NCBI GenBank assembly: GCA_029255685.2
Contig: CM055318.2
Span: 17,365,001-17,429,000, forward strand
Reading direction: 5' to 3'
DNA length: 64,000 nucleotides
From: Silene conica
Lineage: Eukaryota; Streptophyta; Magnoliopsida; Caryophyllales; Caryophyllaceae
Part shown: piece by piece, positions 24,355 through 35,125 of the stretch
How positions within the stretch are numbered: position 1 is the stretch's first letter
Layout: each line of letters starts with the position of its first letter
Notes under the pieces: model-generated
Told to the model about the DNA's origin: nothing
Database searches by the model: none
What the model saw: only the letters and a program-made list of their open reading frames with translations
Position numbers and translations under genes: made by a program

Positions 24355-25100
24355 CGTAATTGCTCTTTCATATACGCATTTTACTCTTTTATAAACTTTT
24401 TGTTATAATTTTCCAACACCTGCCCTTCACCAAAAAAAAACTCAACTTTCCCATCTCTCTAAAAAATTAATCATTTTTTTAGCAAATTCAACAATTATGC
24501 ATCCGAATCACATATTGATTGATTAATAATTCCATTTAAATCTGTAAACAACAATTTATTGTATCAATTTATAACAACACACATAATGTTATGGATATTT
24601 TTTAGAAATTGGGGTGTTATTTGAAAAGGGGTGGCAGCGAAGGGGAGGGCTGGTGGCGTAGATGGAGAGGGAGGGGCGGTGAGCGAAGTTCAGGCAGCAG
24701 CGAAGGTCGAGCAGCGGTGGCAGAGAAGGGGGCGGCCCTGTTTGAGTGAGCCAAGGGGCGGTTCTAGTCTTAGGCGAGCAGGGTGTGTGAAGGAGCCAAG
24801 GGAGAATGTCAGGTGGTAGGCGGCGGTTAGGCGATGGGGTGGAGGGAGGGGTTGTGCAGGAGGCGGATATGACTGGGCAGAGAAAGAAGGGGCGGGTTTG
24901 GGAAGCAGTGGAGCGGAGGAGGGGTGAGGCATTGGTGGTAATGCGGTGGAGGACAGGTGGTGGTGATGCGGTGTTTGTGAGGTAGGGCGAGGAAGTTGAA
25001 AGAGATTAGAAACTTGAAAATATGGTGTAAAAAAGAGAGGGCTAAAGTGGTCAATTTTGTTCATAAAAGAGTAAAACATGTATATGAAAGAGTAACACCC
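24355..25100. mobile_element. MULE with GC-rich internal segment (possible Pack-MULE)
   Basis: The inverted ends share CTCTTTCATATAC...TTTTACTCTTTTAT: left from about 24363, right ending at about 25095. An 8-bp sequence AAAATTAA flanks both sides (24347-24354 and 25101-25108), close to the 8-9-bp duplications of Mutator-like elements. Unlike everything around it, the inside (24628-24990) is purine- and GC-rich. Its reverse strand reads as proline-rich, low-complexity peptide without a known domain. MULEs often pick up gene fragments of this kind, but the source gene is not identified. Confidence 0.6.
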
Positions 25101-26039
25101 AAAATTAAATAGTGTAAAAATTGGTGGTCCCATAAATTCCTTATTTCAAGGAATCAATGGGAGAGCTTTAAAATCTATTTCTTTTATAGAGATAGATTCA
25201 GGGGTAATGGAGATCTTGATCTTTCTTTGAACTTTAAAGAGGGAAGAAGAGCCGTATAACCTTAGTTTTAAAAAGGAATCATCAAATTTTAGTGAAAAGT
25301 ATTCCCAAAATCAAAAGTTATAAATCTAATTCTTTATTAAGCCAGTTAGGTTTAATGAAAGATTATTTCTCTTATTTTTGTATTTCATTACATCGCACAC
25401 AACCATACCCCCATCGTATATCTATTTAACAATAAGCTTAAATATTAAAAATAAAAATTGACATATAGCGAGATGAGGTATTAGAAGACTAAGCACGAAA
25501 ACACACGCGAGAAAAGACACAAAAGTAAAACAAAAACTCCAAACTCAATTATTATGGCGAAAATATAAATAGAAATAGAAGGAGTATAAGACAAAGATAG
25601 ACTTGAAGTTTCATTGTTTTTTTTTTTTTTTTTTTTAAACAAAGAACAATTCATTAATAGAACGCCATACGACACTTACAGAGAATAAGTATAATTGAAA
25701 ACAAATCTAATGAAAACCAAAGAAAAACAATTTTCTTATAAACTAGGGATCTCAAAACAACATCTAACAATTCGGCTCGTCCTATTATCGCTATCTTCAT
25801 GTAGCTTTTGAGGGGATCCTTCGTTTGATTTATGAGATAAAACATAAATCTGACTGGTTCCAAAGATCGTCGACCAATTACTTGTACCCTTTGAAAGAAC
25901 ACGCTACGAACCATCAACGAACTACTCTTGACAATATTATAGATGAAACTAAACCACGAATAAAAGGACAAAACCCCGAAATAAGGGACGAAAACCCTGA
26001 AATAAGGGACGGAAAAACGATTCTCACCAAAAGGGATTA
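25101..26039. other. Unassigned; possible truncated retroposon with poly-T at 25617-25636
   Basis: A 20-base T run at 25617-25636 follows, on the minus strand, a sequence ending attaatgaattgttctttg, like the 3' end of a poly-A retroposon running from about 26000 down to 25637. I found no target duplication and no reverse transcriptase. The open frame across 25654-25971 (minus) matches nothing I know. Confidence 0.3.
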
Positions 26040-26072
26040 CTAGTTTTCAGCCCGTGTAAAATTGTATGGATA
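26040..26072 (-). mobile_element. Degenerate Helitron-like 3' terminus
   Basis: CTAGTTTTCAGCCCGTGT at 26040 resembles the Helitron ends at 23262 and 7189, but the opposite hairpin arm has decayed. Supported only by similarity to those two. Confidence 0.35.
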
Positions 26073-26394
26073 TATTCTTAAAAAAATGTGGTAGATGATT
26101 AATATTTACCGGATAGTGTAATAATATGTGAATATTTGGTACTCAATTTATATTATATTGATAAAATATACATCTGTTTCAGGAGTTTATTTCAAATTAA
26201 AATCATTATATAAAATTGCGGTTTTCACCATGATGAATTAAAAATATGGGTTGATGACATGGATCAACAAGAGCCTTCTAAATAATCAAGAGCCTTCTAA
26301 ATAATCTTGCAAATTATATAGATAAGATAGTTTAAAAAAACTTGAGTTAAAGGAGTTCCTTTAAGTTTCCGTTAAGTTTGGTGTTAACACAATA

Positions 26395-26424
26395 CTAGTG
26401 TAACACCCGTGAAAATCACGGAGT
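26395..26424 (-). mobile_element. Helitron-like 3' terminus
   Basis: On the minus strand it has stem CCGTGA, loop TTTT, stem TCACGG, spacer and terminal CTAG followed by T. It is the same architecture as the end at 23262, with a different stem. Confidence 0.5.
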
Positions 26425-28812
26425 TGTTAATTTCAACTTTGTAAAGTATATGATCAATTACCGTCGTTAGATAATCTAATAACAAATTTCCAAAGTAGAT
26501 AAAAAAGTTTATAAATAATCATATATTAAACTATATATAGAAAATTTATTGAAAATTAAATATAGCAAAAAGTTATAAAAATGGTACATACAATATTATG
26601 CGTTATTAAAAGAGTAGGTTTTAAGTGTGAAGTAGTCATAGAACTTTGAGTTCTTTAACGGAAGTAAAAAGTCGGTAATACGACAAAGTAATACGTGATT
26701 TATTTTTAAAAAATCGTTAAACATTAGACGTTTGGCATATCACATGAGAAAGCGTAATCTATAAATCATAAATGAAAAATTATTATTTTATAGCAAAATA
26801 AGTTTTAAAAAAATGGTTTCAAATAACTTTAATCTGAAATTTAATTAAATTATTTAACTTAAATAAACAGAATACAGTATTCCGAAATTAAGTATAATTA
26901 TTAAACCCGGCCATAGACAAACTCGAATACAATAATTTTAAAGAAGAAAAAAAATGAAACCGTGATTAAAGACACGGTATACACAATACAAAGTAGGTCC
27001 AATACGGTATTGCAATAATACTCGTTTATGGATTTAGTGTGGCTATCTTGGCCATCATGCACCTTGAGTTAATACAAATACTTCTTTTTTATTTAGAACA
27101 GACTCATGCTATATCCGCAATGATTCATTATTTGTCATATTGAATTGTATTCTCAAATTCAAAGTTAATGAATTAATACGGAGTTGTCGATAGTTAATTA
27201 ATATGAAAATAGTATTACTCTTTTTTAAAGTAAAATTAATATGAAAATAGTATTATTCTTTTTCAAAGTGAATCAATAGTTAAGAACATGTCAATGACGA
27301 CAACTAAAATTTAGCACGGTTCTAATACTCCCCGCATGTAGGTCTGTAACTCGATCTAACCCGATCTGCCCTGTCAATTAACCTGACTCATGAAAAACAT
27401 ACACCAGACGCGAGCTAATTAAACATTGACGTGCACACGACTATAAATATTTTATCTAAAACATTAAAAACTGTGTATTTACAGAGTAATTAGTATAATG
27501 TTATGTTACCCATTAATTATAATATGATTATAGAGCTGTCACCTATACAAAATTTAATGTTAACTGTCTAAATGAAAAATAAAGCATGATTATCCATCAA
27601 AAGTTTGTGACGGACGATTAAAAAAAACTCGGCAATGCATCCATGAATAGAAGAATCTTTTCATATTATTCAAAATTGTCTTTATCCATTTGATGGTGAC
27701 CGCATTTTATTGAGCAAAAGCGAAAGTCCCTGCAATTTATTTCGAAAGCAAAGATGATCAACATATATATTAAAGATCAATCACACAATTATATCCATAA
27801 TTGTACAAATTATATCCATAATTGTGCACAATCAAGTGATCTCAAGAATCAAGCTAAATATGGCACATAATTGCTAATCGTTCATAGTGTATATTCCGAG
27901 TTTCTGACATTATTTCCTACCTTCATTTGTCCTCGATTTATGGAGTTTCACACTCTTAATTGATTGTATCTTCTTAAGTTCACACCTATGTAATTTTCAT
28001 GTAATCTCTATTGATCAGTAGTGAAAACATTATACATATCTCTCATAAACTTTACATGATAGACGTAAAATTTACTTTGTTAATAATCAACCCCAATAAC
28101 AATAAATAAAAAGGATATTCTGAGTAACAAAAAGGCGGTGCCGATCGAGTTTCATAGAGCCTGAACAAAAAGAGATACTAAATACAGAATAATTTTGCAG
28201 ATCGAGGTCAATAACTAATTTGTAATACCGAATAATTTTGGTCACTCGAGACGTTTTTGTAATTATAAGATTAGGGTGGGTGGTTCTCAATGTTGCTTGA
28301 GATTTTCTAGAACATTGAGAAAGTAAAACACTTTTTTATTAGGTTTTGAGAATTGATACTCATATTAATTAACACGATTATATTAATTACACACGGTTAA
28401 TTAGGGGTTCTCAATTAATTTCGATTTTTTATTTTTTTTACTTTGCTGATGTGGAAAGATGGTCAACGTGGTTAAACATGATTGGTTTAAAAAAACTAAA
28501 ATTGTGAGATTGAATGAGAGACTTGTATTACCATAATTCTTCATCCACATTGTGCCACATAGGCGGTTTTTCATTCTTTTTTTATATATATAATGATGAT
28601 TGACAAATCTCTGAAATGAGGGTTGAGCGAATGCATATATGCATCTCATCTTGATTGAAAGAAAATTGAAGGAATTACATCCCAAATTGGTAGTCTCTGC
28701 CTAATTTGTTATACAACAAACCAAACAATACAAGCAACAACATGATCAAAATGAGCAAATGACAACAAAAAAACGATAAAACCCTTCCTTACCCTAAAAA
28801 GACAAACACTAA
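26425..28812. other. AT-rich intergenic DNA, no gene recognised
   Basis: Short repeats such as the direct duplication of ttaatatgaaaatagtatta (about 27197 and 27238) are present. I see no coding region, RNA gene or element end here. Confidence 0.4.
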
Positions 28813-29109
28813 GGGGTTGTTTGGTTGGCTTTTAAAATCACGTGAATTGGAAAATCATGGGAAGTGGGGAAATTGATTCTTGTTTGGTTGCCCAATTCAT
28901 GGGAATTATAACTTCCCTAGGAAGTTCTAATTCCTACATTATGTAGGAAGTCAATTACTTAGCCCCCTCTAGGTAATTGGAAGTTCCCGCATGAATAGAA
29001 ATTCCTACATTCAACCAAACAACATTTATTTAATTCACGTGATTTTTAAGTTCATATGAATTTTATCTTCCCGGGAATTTTATCTTCCCATGCCGAACCA
29101 AACGACCCC
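28813..29109. mobile_element. Tourist-like (PIF/Harbinger) MITE
   Basis: The left end GGGGTTGTTTGGTTGG and the right end CCGAACCAAACGACCCC form a terminal inverted repeat. A 3-bp TAA duplication flanks the element (28810-28812 and 29110-29112). Subterminal sequences (tcacgtgaatt and its complement aattcacgtga) also pair. At 297 bp it is a normal Tourist size and has no coding. Confidence 0.8.
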
Positions 29110-29112
29110 TAA

Positions 29113-29526
29113 ATATTAGTCAATCACTATGATATTCAACAATCTCACAATTATTAGTAACTTATCTAGAGTGTTAACACAATAGAATTAATCCAACCCT
29201 TTTATCGCTCTCATGGAATCAATAATAGAGTACATAGTATTAATGGTGATTGGTATTGCCCATTTATGTGTCATTTAAGTATAATTGGATCTCCGTTTGT
29301 GTTGGGTGGTGTTCTCAGGTTTACTAGGTTTTGTTTGTTTTGTGTTGGGTGTTTTGGTCTTATTCTCAGTGAAGGAGGGTTCATAAGGGGAATTGAGTGT
29401 TTTTTTAGAAGGATTTTCTCTTCTTAGTTAGGTTTTAAGCATCTTTTTAGTAGTCTCTTTAGTATAAGCATTTTTATAGTAGTTTTTTTCGCTCATAGTG
29501 CTCCCCAATCAGTTGCTCGTGTTCCT
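29113..29526. other. Spacer upstream of the TPR pseudogene
   Basis: T/G-rich non-coding sequence that may include the leader of the downstream gene. No defined promoter motif can be supported. Confidence 0.3.
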
Positions 29527-29622
29527 TTGGATTTGGGGTTTTTTAATTTTTTTGCTATATCTTCTCCTACCGATCATCGTAAGTTTCTCGAAACTTTTGC
29601 TTGTATCCATGTTAGTGACGGG

Positions 29623-31385
29623 TTTATGGAGGATGATGGAGAAAGGATGTTTGGCTATTTGATGAAAATGCAGGGGTCATCCTTGGCGGCTGTATCTGAG
29701 GTGAGACAACTTAAAGATAGGGGTAACATCTTTTTTAGGCAAAATTATTTTGATAAGGCGACAGCGTGTTACGATAAAGCATGTAAACTTTTTGTATTGA
29801 GCTTGGATTCTTTTGGAGGGGAAGATATTCAATGTTTATCAGACCTTATTGTTTCCCTTAATTCTAATCTAACTGTTTGTGCCCTGAAACTTGAGGAATA
29901 TAGAGCTGCTTCGGATTTATGTTCCATGATTTTGGACACATTTACTCATAATGTTAAAGCTTTATTTCGTCGGGCGGTTGATTTTATGAGATTGAAAAGA
30001 TTTAAGGAAGCTGAAGTGGATTTGATTGAGGCCTTGGTGGTGGAACCTAACAACAAGGATGTGCTAAGGAAATTGAATGTGGTAAAAGGAAATCTTCTCA
30101 TAAAGGAGAATGGTAAAAGAATGTTGGAGGTTGTTGTTGAAGGTTGTGTTGATGTGACCAATAAGAAGCTTAGCCATGTCTCAGATGCTGAGGTGGATAC
30201 AATGGATAATGAAAGTGTGATCACGGGGGTGATGGAAAGTCAGAATGATGTGAGTATAAAGCATAATGAGAGCGTGAACATGGAGATGAAGGTGGGTCAA
30301 AGTACGTAATAGATCTGATGACTGACGTGAATATGGAGGTGAAGGTGAAGATGGGTCAAAGTAATGATGAAATAGATCTTATGACTGACTTAAAGGAAAA
30401 GGAACATATTTCTCGTAAGCCAGTTCTTGAGTTGTCCAAAAAGGAGAAGTTCTTGAGTTTTCAAAAAAGGGAGGAGGTGGTTCCCGTCTAAGGATTTCTG
30501 CACAATCTTATAAAATGTTGTTGGAGGGTAAAAATGTGAATTTTTACCATAAATGTGATTTATCCACTTTGTCAATTAAGATCCTTAATGTTGAGATTAC
30601 TAAGGAGGGAGAAGCTATAAGAGAACTTTCTAAGGATAAGAAGAAGAGGAGGAGAAGATGTCCTAAAAAGCGAAAATCTAAGGAGGTGGAGGTCATGAAC
30701 AATGACATGACTCCTTTAGATATCATCAATGTGCAGCCGGTTATTCCTAGCGTAGGTCTGTATGAGTCCTCTTCCTGTGCTGTGAGCGCAAGTGAGTCGT
30801 CAATTTGTGACAACTTCTCTCCTCCTGATACTCATATACACCATGTTGATACTAGGATTGTTACTAACGACTCAAGTACTCATGTCTCGTTAGTGAATGA
30901 AAGACCACCTTTATGTGTTCTCCGGCTAAGAATGACCCTAAGGTCCACCAACTTTTCATATTTTCAGCCCACCACAAAAAGTATAAGGTTGTCTCGTGTA
31001 GGAAACCGTCCCGCGCCTCTGTTACTCCTAAGCTTGGCAGGTACTCCTTTGCTCATTATATGCAAAGAAATTGGAGGACTGCCCATTGCAAGAAGAAGCA
31101 TTGCCAAGGGGATGAATCTCCAAGAAGCTTTTTATCTACTTTTGCTAAAAGTAGATCTATTTCCCGAAATTTCTACGTCCTTGTGGCGTAAGTGTGTCTT
31201 GTCGCAGGTACTCTCCCGAAGCTCCGTTGAGAAAAAACAGAAAAGAAGTGCCCGTTCATTTGGCCAGCTCTGATCGTCCTTTTAAGAAGTCGATGTTTGT
31301 TGTCAACCCCATATGTAATTTAATCGTCTATCCTAATAATGTATTAATAAAACCCAACTCTGACAATGTCGGACATGTAGGGTAG
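29623..31385 (+). pseudogene. TPR-domain protein with basic nuclear-type segment, frameshifted
   Basis: From ATG 29623 the frame reads MEDDGERMFGYLMKMQG and then three tetratricopeptide repeats. These run from EVRQLKDRGNIFFRQNYFDK, through the N-S-N-L-T-V-C-A-L-K-L-E-E-Y repeat, to RRAVDFMRLKRFKEAEVDL. This resembles the TPR part of FKBP/co-chaperone proteins; TPRs bind partner peptides such as Hsp90 tails. A near-duplicate of about 50 bp (30280-30395) follows, then a frame change at an A6 run (30463-30468). A basic stretch KKKRRRRCPKKRKSK (about 30640-30685) could be a nuclear signal. Further frame changes occur near 30890 and 31180, and the C-terminal frame is uncertain. Possible AATAAA signals lie near 31345. 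I do not recognise the full protein. It could be a decayed gene, a captured fragment, or a gene spoiled by homopolymer errors. Confidence 0.55.
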
Positions 31386-31572
31386 CTACATACGTAGGCA
31401 CTTTTCTTTCGAGTTCTAAAAAAAAGAGTATAATTGGATATCGTGGTAGAATTATAAGGAAGGTCGTAATGCTATAATATGAATCGTGAGCGTGGGGTGC
31501 AGGTTCATACATAAACAAAATTATGGAGCTAAGCGGATGTATGGAAGAAAGAAAAGGATATATAAGGAACCG
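31386..31572. other. Short spacer, nothing recognised
   Basis: AT-rich, no supported feature. Confidence 0.4.
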
Positions 31573-31845
31573 ACTCAACCAAAAATCGTAAGGTAATGGT
31601 TGTGACCCAACTATTATTAATATTCGTATTACGCTTTCCCACTCAAATGCTCATTGAGCTTGAAGAGTTGTTAGTTTTCACAGGCTCCCTCATGTGTTGG
31701 ATTTCCACCTCGTGAGTTTTTGAGGGGTTTTGAGGTTGCCAGTTTCAAACCCGTGACCTTCGGTCACACTAGCTCTAATACCATATATCAACCAGAAGCT
31801 TAAGGGGATGGTTGCAGCTCAACTATTATTAATATTCTTATTACA
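31573..31845 (-). mobile_element. TRIM-like miniature LTR retrotransposon
   Basis: A block of about 60 bp is present at both ends in the same orientation (31573-31632 and 31787-31845), sharing caactattattaatattc and the preceding atggttg. On the minus strand the right copy is followed by TGGTATTAGAGC (31771-31783 reversed), one base from the initiator-Met primer site TGGTATCAGAGC. The left copy is preceded by the purine run GTGGGAAAG. LTR, PBS, PPT, LTR in 273 bp is the layout of a TRIM. No target duplication was found and there is no coding. Confidence 0.6.
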
Positions 31846-31999
31846 AAATGCAGACAATTTGCTTTTAGTTTAGATAGCTTGCTTGTATTTAATTTAGATG
31901 GTCAATTATATTATTAACGGAGGGAGGAGTTAACGGAAGTGTATTGAGGTGTTTAACTTATTCTTAACTCGAGGAAGTTACGAGCTACGAGGGTCTTAC

Positions 32000-32539
32000 T
32001 AGGGGTGTTAACGAGCCGAGCCGAGCCCGAGCTTGGCCTTGCTCGGCTTGTGCTCGATTAGAAAAACTCGAGCTCGAGCTCGAGCGGATCTTACCCGAAC
32101 TTGAAAAAAATGCGCTCGTTACAAAGCTTGCGAGCTTTAACACGAGGTCGAGCCAAATCGAGCCTATATAAAATTGTTTATTTTTTTTTATTTTTTTCTT
32201 CCGATATTTTCAATAACAAGGTTCGAAAATTTATGTAAATATATTTAGCAAATCAACAAGATATTTAATATATATGATACAAATATATAATATTGATAAA
32301 ATATTTTTATAAAATATGACGATATTTTTATAAAATATGATTAATATCTTATGTACTCTCAAATGTTCGAGCCGCTCGCGAGCTTTTCGAGTCGAGCCAA
32401 CCTTTGCTCAGCTTGACTCGTTAAGCTCTCGAGCCGAGCCCGAGCTCGAGTCGAGCTCACACGAATCGTGCTTTGACCGAGCTTTGACCGAGCCGATCTC
32501 GAGTTGCTCGCGAGTTGTCTCGTCTCATTAACAGCCCTA
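32000..32539. mobile_element. Non-autonomous hAT element with CGAGC-rich ends
   Basis: A perfect 8-bp target duplication GGTCTTAC flanks it (31992-31999 and 32540-32547). The left end is TAGGGGTGTTAACGAG and the right end CTCATTAACAGCCCTA, an inverted repeat. Both ends hold many copies of gagc/ctcg words (GAGCCGAGCC, GAGCTCGAGC), a hallmark of a widespread plant hAT MITE group; the middle is AT-rich. Non-coding, 540 bp. Confidence 0.85.
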
Positions 32540-32677
32540 GGTCTTACCCTTACCTATGCACATAATGAAGTTACGAGGGAGACATGGAGTAGTAAAAATG
32601 TGGAGTAATGTAGAGGTTCTGGTTTTGTGACCCTCTGAATTTGACTTCAACTTTTGGAGTATTGGATAGTTTATATA

Positions 32678-33901
32678 TTGATTGCTATATCACGCCCCCT
32701 GTTTTACTTGTTACGCCCCCTATTTTTCAATTTATTCCCATTTTGTCCCTGCGTCTTGCGTTGAGTTTTGACGTTCGTTGATGATGATGATTTCTGTATT
32801 TTTTTTGAGACGGTTTTTGAGACGGTTTTTAAGATGGTTTTTGAGATGGATTTTGGGTTTTTTTTGGAGACGGTTTATGAAACTTTTTTTTAGACGGTTT
32901 ATGAGACAGTTTTTTAGACGGTTGATACTTTATTTAATACTGCAACTTCTTAGAAATCTACTGCAACATCTTAGAAATCTATCTTCTTATCTCCTATTCT
33001 ATAGACGGAAAATAAAAAATACATTGTCGTGTAAAAAAAATTAATAATAAATTGTCGTGTAACAAATAAAAAAAAATACGAGTGTTGACATTGCTAGATA
33101 CGGAAAAGGAAAAAAAAAAAATTGGTCGTGTAGAAAACACGACACGACCTTGGCCATGTCGTGTAGACCACACGACACAGCCATGGCCATGTCGTGTGTC
33201 TTGCTGTGGGGTTCGAACCCATGCGCACTTATGTGTAGAAGATCTTAAATCTTCCCCCTAAACCACTCGGGCAAACCAGCTGATTGATATATGATAGACA
33301 GAATATATTCATATTCGATTAGAATATTTTAAATACTTGAAACTTTTTGAGCAAAGGTACAATTACTCGAGTAAATTATGTAAAATTGAAACTGCATAAT
33401 TTTTCCGGCTGTATGATTAAAATTTAAAATGATATAATGATATATTTACGACGTCGTTATATTAACTATTAGCACGCTTTTCTTTTGTTGGATGGAACAA
33501 CAAATTTTTACGAGACATACGCAAAATCGTTCCAAACTTTTTTCCTAATTCGCAATTAAACCGTCTTAAAAACCATCTCAAAAATTGTTTATTATTACCG
33601 TCTCAAAAACCGTGTCAAAATACCGTCTCAAAATCATTCTCAACAAAAAGTCTGAAATTCCGGCTACAAAATTATTATCAAAAACCGGCTCAAGAATCAT
33701 CTCAAAAACCGTCTCAAAATCGTCACACAAACTATCTCAATTACCGTCTCAGAAAAAACCAACTTAAAACCCGGCCGTCAACAATAAGTCAAAAATTTAA
33801 AAAAAAAACAAAAAACAAAAAAATTTCAAGGGCAAAATGGGAATTATTTAAAAAGTAGGGGGCGTAACGAGTGAAACAGAGGGCGTGATATAGCAATTTT
33901 G
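32678..33901. mobile_element. MULE with about 70-bp inverted repeats and GAGACGG subterminal arrays
   Basis: The ends share TTGCTATATCACGCCC and, further in, GTTACGCCCCCTA and TTCCCATTTTG in inverted orientation. Flanks are GTTTATATA (32669-32677) and GTTTATATT (33902-33910), a 9-bp duplication with one mismatch. About six copies of GAGACGGTTT-like words lie at 32805-32925, and about ten in the opposite orientation at 33555-33765. Between them lies a tRNA-like sequence. No transposase is present. Confidence 0.75.
33199..33280 (-). tRNA. tRNA-Leu(UAA)-like sequence, probably a pseudogene or tRNA-derived
   Basis: On the minus strand there is an A-box-like TTGCCCGAGTGG, an anticodon arm with 5-bp stem GAAGA/TCTTC and 7-base loop TTTAAGA giving anticodon UAA, a long variable arm as in class II tRNAs, and a T arm with GGGTTCGAACCCC (B box). 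The acceptor stem pairs at about five of seven positions and the outer T-stem pair is mismatched. It lies inside a MULE beside a palindromic cgtgt/acacg region. A functional tRNA is unlikely. Confidence 0.5.
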
Positions 33902-33910
33902 GTTTATATT

Positions 33911-34775
33911 CACAAGAATCCCAACTGACAAGTCAAGTAATCAGGGCAGGACTTTTTGTTCGTCTACTTAAATAATTCTGGATCACCAAATTCACCATGC
34001 AAACCTCTTTCATGCAACTATGCAAATAACTCAAAAGTTTCATCACTCCATCACTCACTATTCTACCACTTGTAACAAAACTAAAATAGTACGCATCCCT
34101 CATCAAAACTATTAATTATACCTTTGTTTATTAACTCCCTTTAATTATATATATATATATAAAAATATACCCAAATATTTCATGCTTAATTTTATCAAAA
34201 CTAATATTATTAGCTATTTTTTGCTAAAAAATTATATCTATTGAATATTGTGAGAACAATTTTTATAGTCGCAGAAATGTTACACCCCGTATTATCCAGG
34301 TGACTAATACGACAATCCGAAAAATAAAGTGCATTACCATCATATATAGAATACACGTTGTAGACAATCAAAGAAAACAATCAATTGAATAATAAAGTAT
34401 AGCGTGAAATAAATCTTACAAAGTCTCAAATAATAATCAAATACTACAACATAATCTTTTAAAAACAAACTGAAGCCACTTACCGAAATGACATAACTAA
34501 CCCATTGATGTGGTCGTAAAACCCGTAAAAGACTTTAACACATTAATGAACCCCATTTCGTATATATATGCTTATTTGCATTTATCAAAAACATTTCGAT
34601 TTCATAGCTTCTTATGCGTTTTTTTATGAGGTTTTAACCATTTATGATTTATAGAAAAGAAAGAAAAATGAGCGGAAATCGTGGATAAATGTAGCATTAG
34701 GAGTTTAATTAACGGTACAAATGGTGAAGCATTAAGAGGAGGCAAGGAGATCCAAGGACGTTTGGTACAAGTTTT
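33911..34775. other. Intergenic DNA with a possible LTR fragment
   Basis: The segment from about 34270 (gttacaccccgtatta) resembles the start of some LTRs, but no partner was found. Otherwise no feature is supported. Confidence 0.3.
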
Positions 34776-34785
34776 ATAAGGAATA

Positions 34786-34980
34786 GTAAGTCTTGCTTGC
34801 GACGGGTCACCATTTGTGACGGATATTTTGTGAGGTAAAATGGATAGAAAATGAGCTAGTGGAGAAAGGGGACCACATGAATAGTGTTGAAGAAAGAGAA
34901 AAAGTGGGTATTTTGTGAGAGTAAACGGTGTCCGTCACAAGCTTGCGACGGATAGTGCTGTTGTAAATAAGAATTTGTGT
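34786..34980. mobile_element. MITE of the gacgggt/gacggat family (family 1)
   Basis: A 9-10-bp target duplication ATAAGGAATA flanks it (34776-34785 and 34981-34990). It starts GTAAGTCTTGCTTGCGACGG and ends in sequence whose reverse complement starts ACACAAATTCTTATTTACA. It shares internal words (ttttgtgag, ggaccacatga) with the MITE at 58790 and its termini with the one at 16069. No coding. Confidence 0.7.
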
Positions 34981-35125
34981 ATAAGGAATATGTTGAACCG
35001 CCTTCGGGCACAACTCACCATCAAGTGGTTAGGAAGCAATAAGAAGCCAAAACAGCCTAGTGCTGCCAATCCGCACGATTGTTTAGCAGCTCGAGGTGGG
35101 CACTAATCGACCTCAGACTATGTTT

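Noticed and set aside
24631-25133. Proline-rich open frames in the MULE as a gene
   Set aside because: Low-complexity reading of GC-rich DNA on several frames; no conserved domain.
33199-33280. A functional tRNA-Leu gene
   Set aside because: Acceptor stem pairs poorly and it lies inside a MULE; kept only as a tRNA-like sequence.
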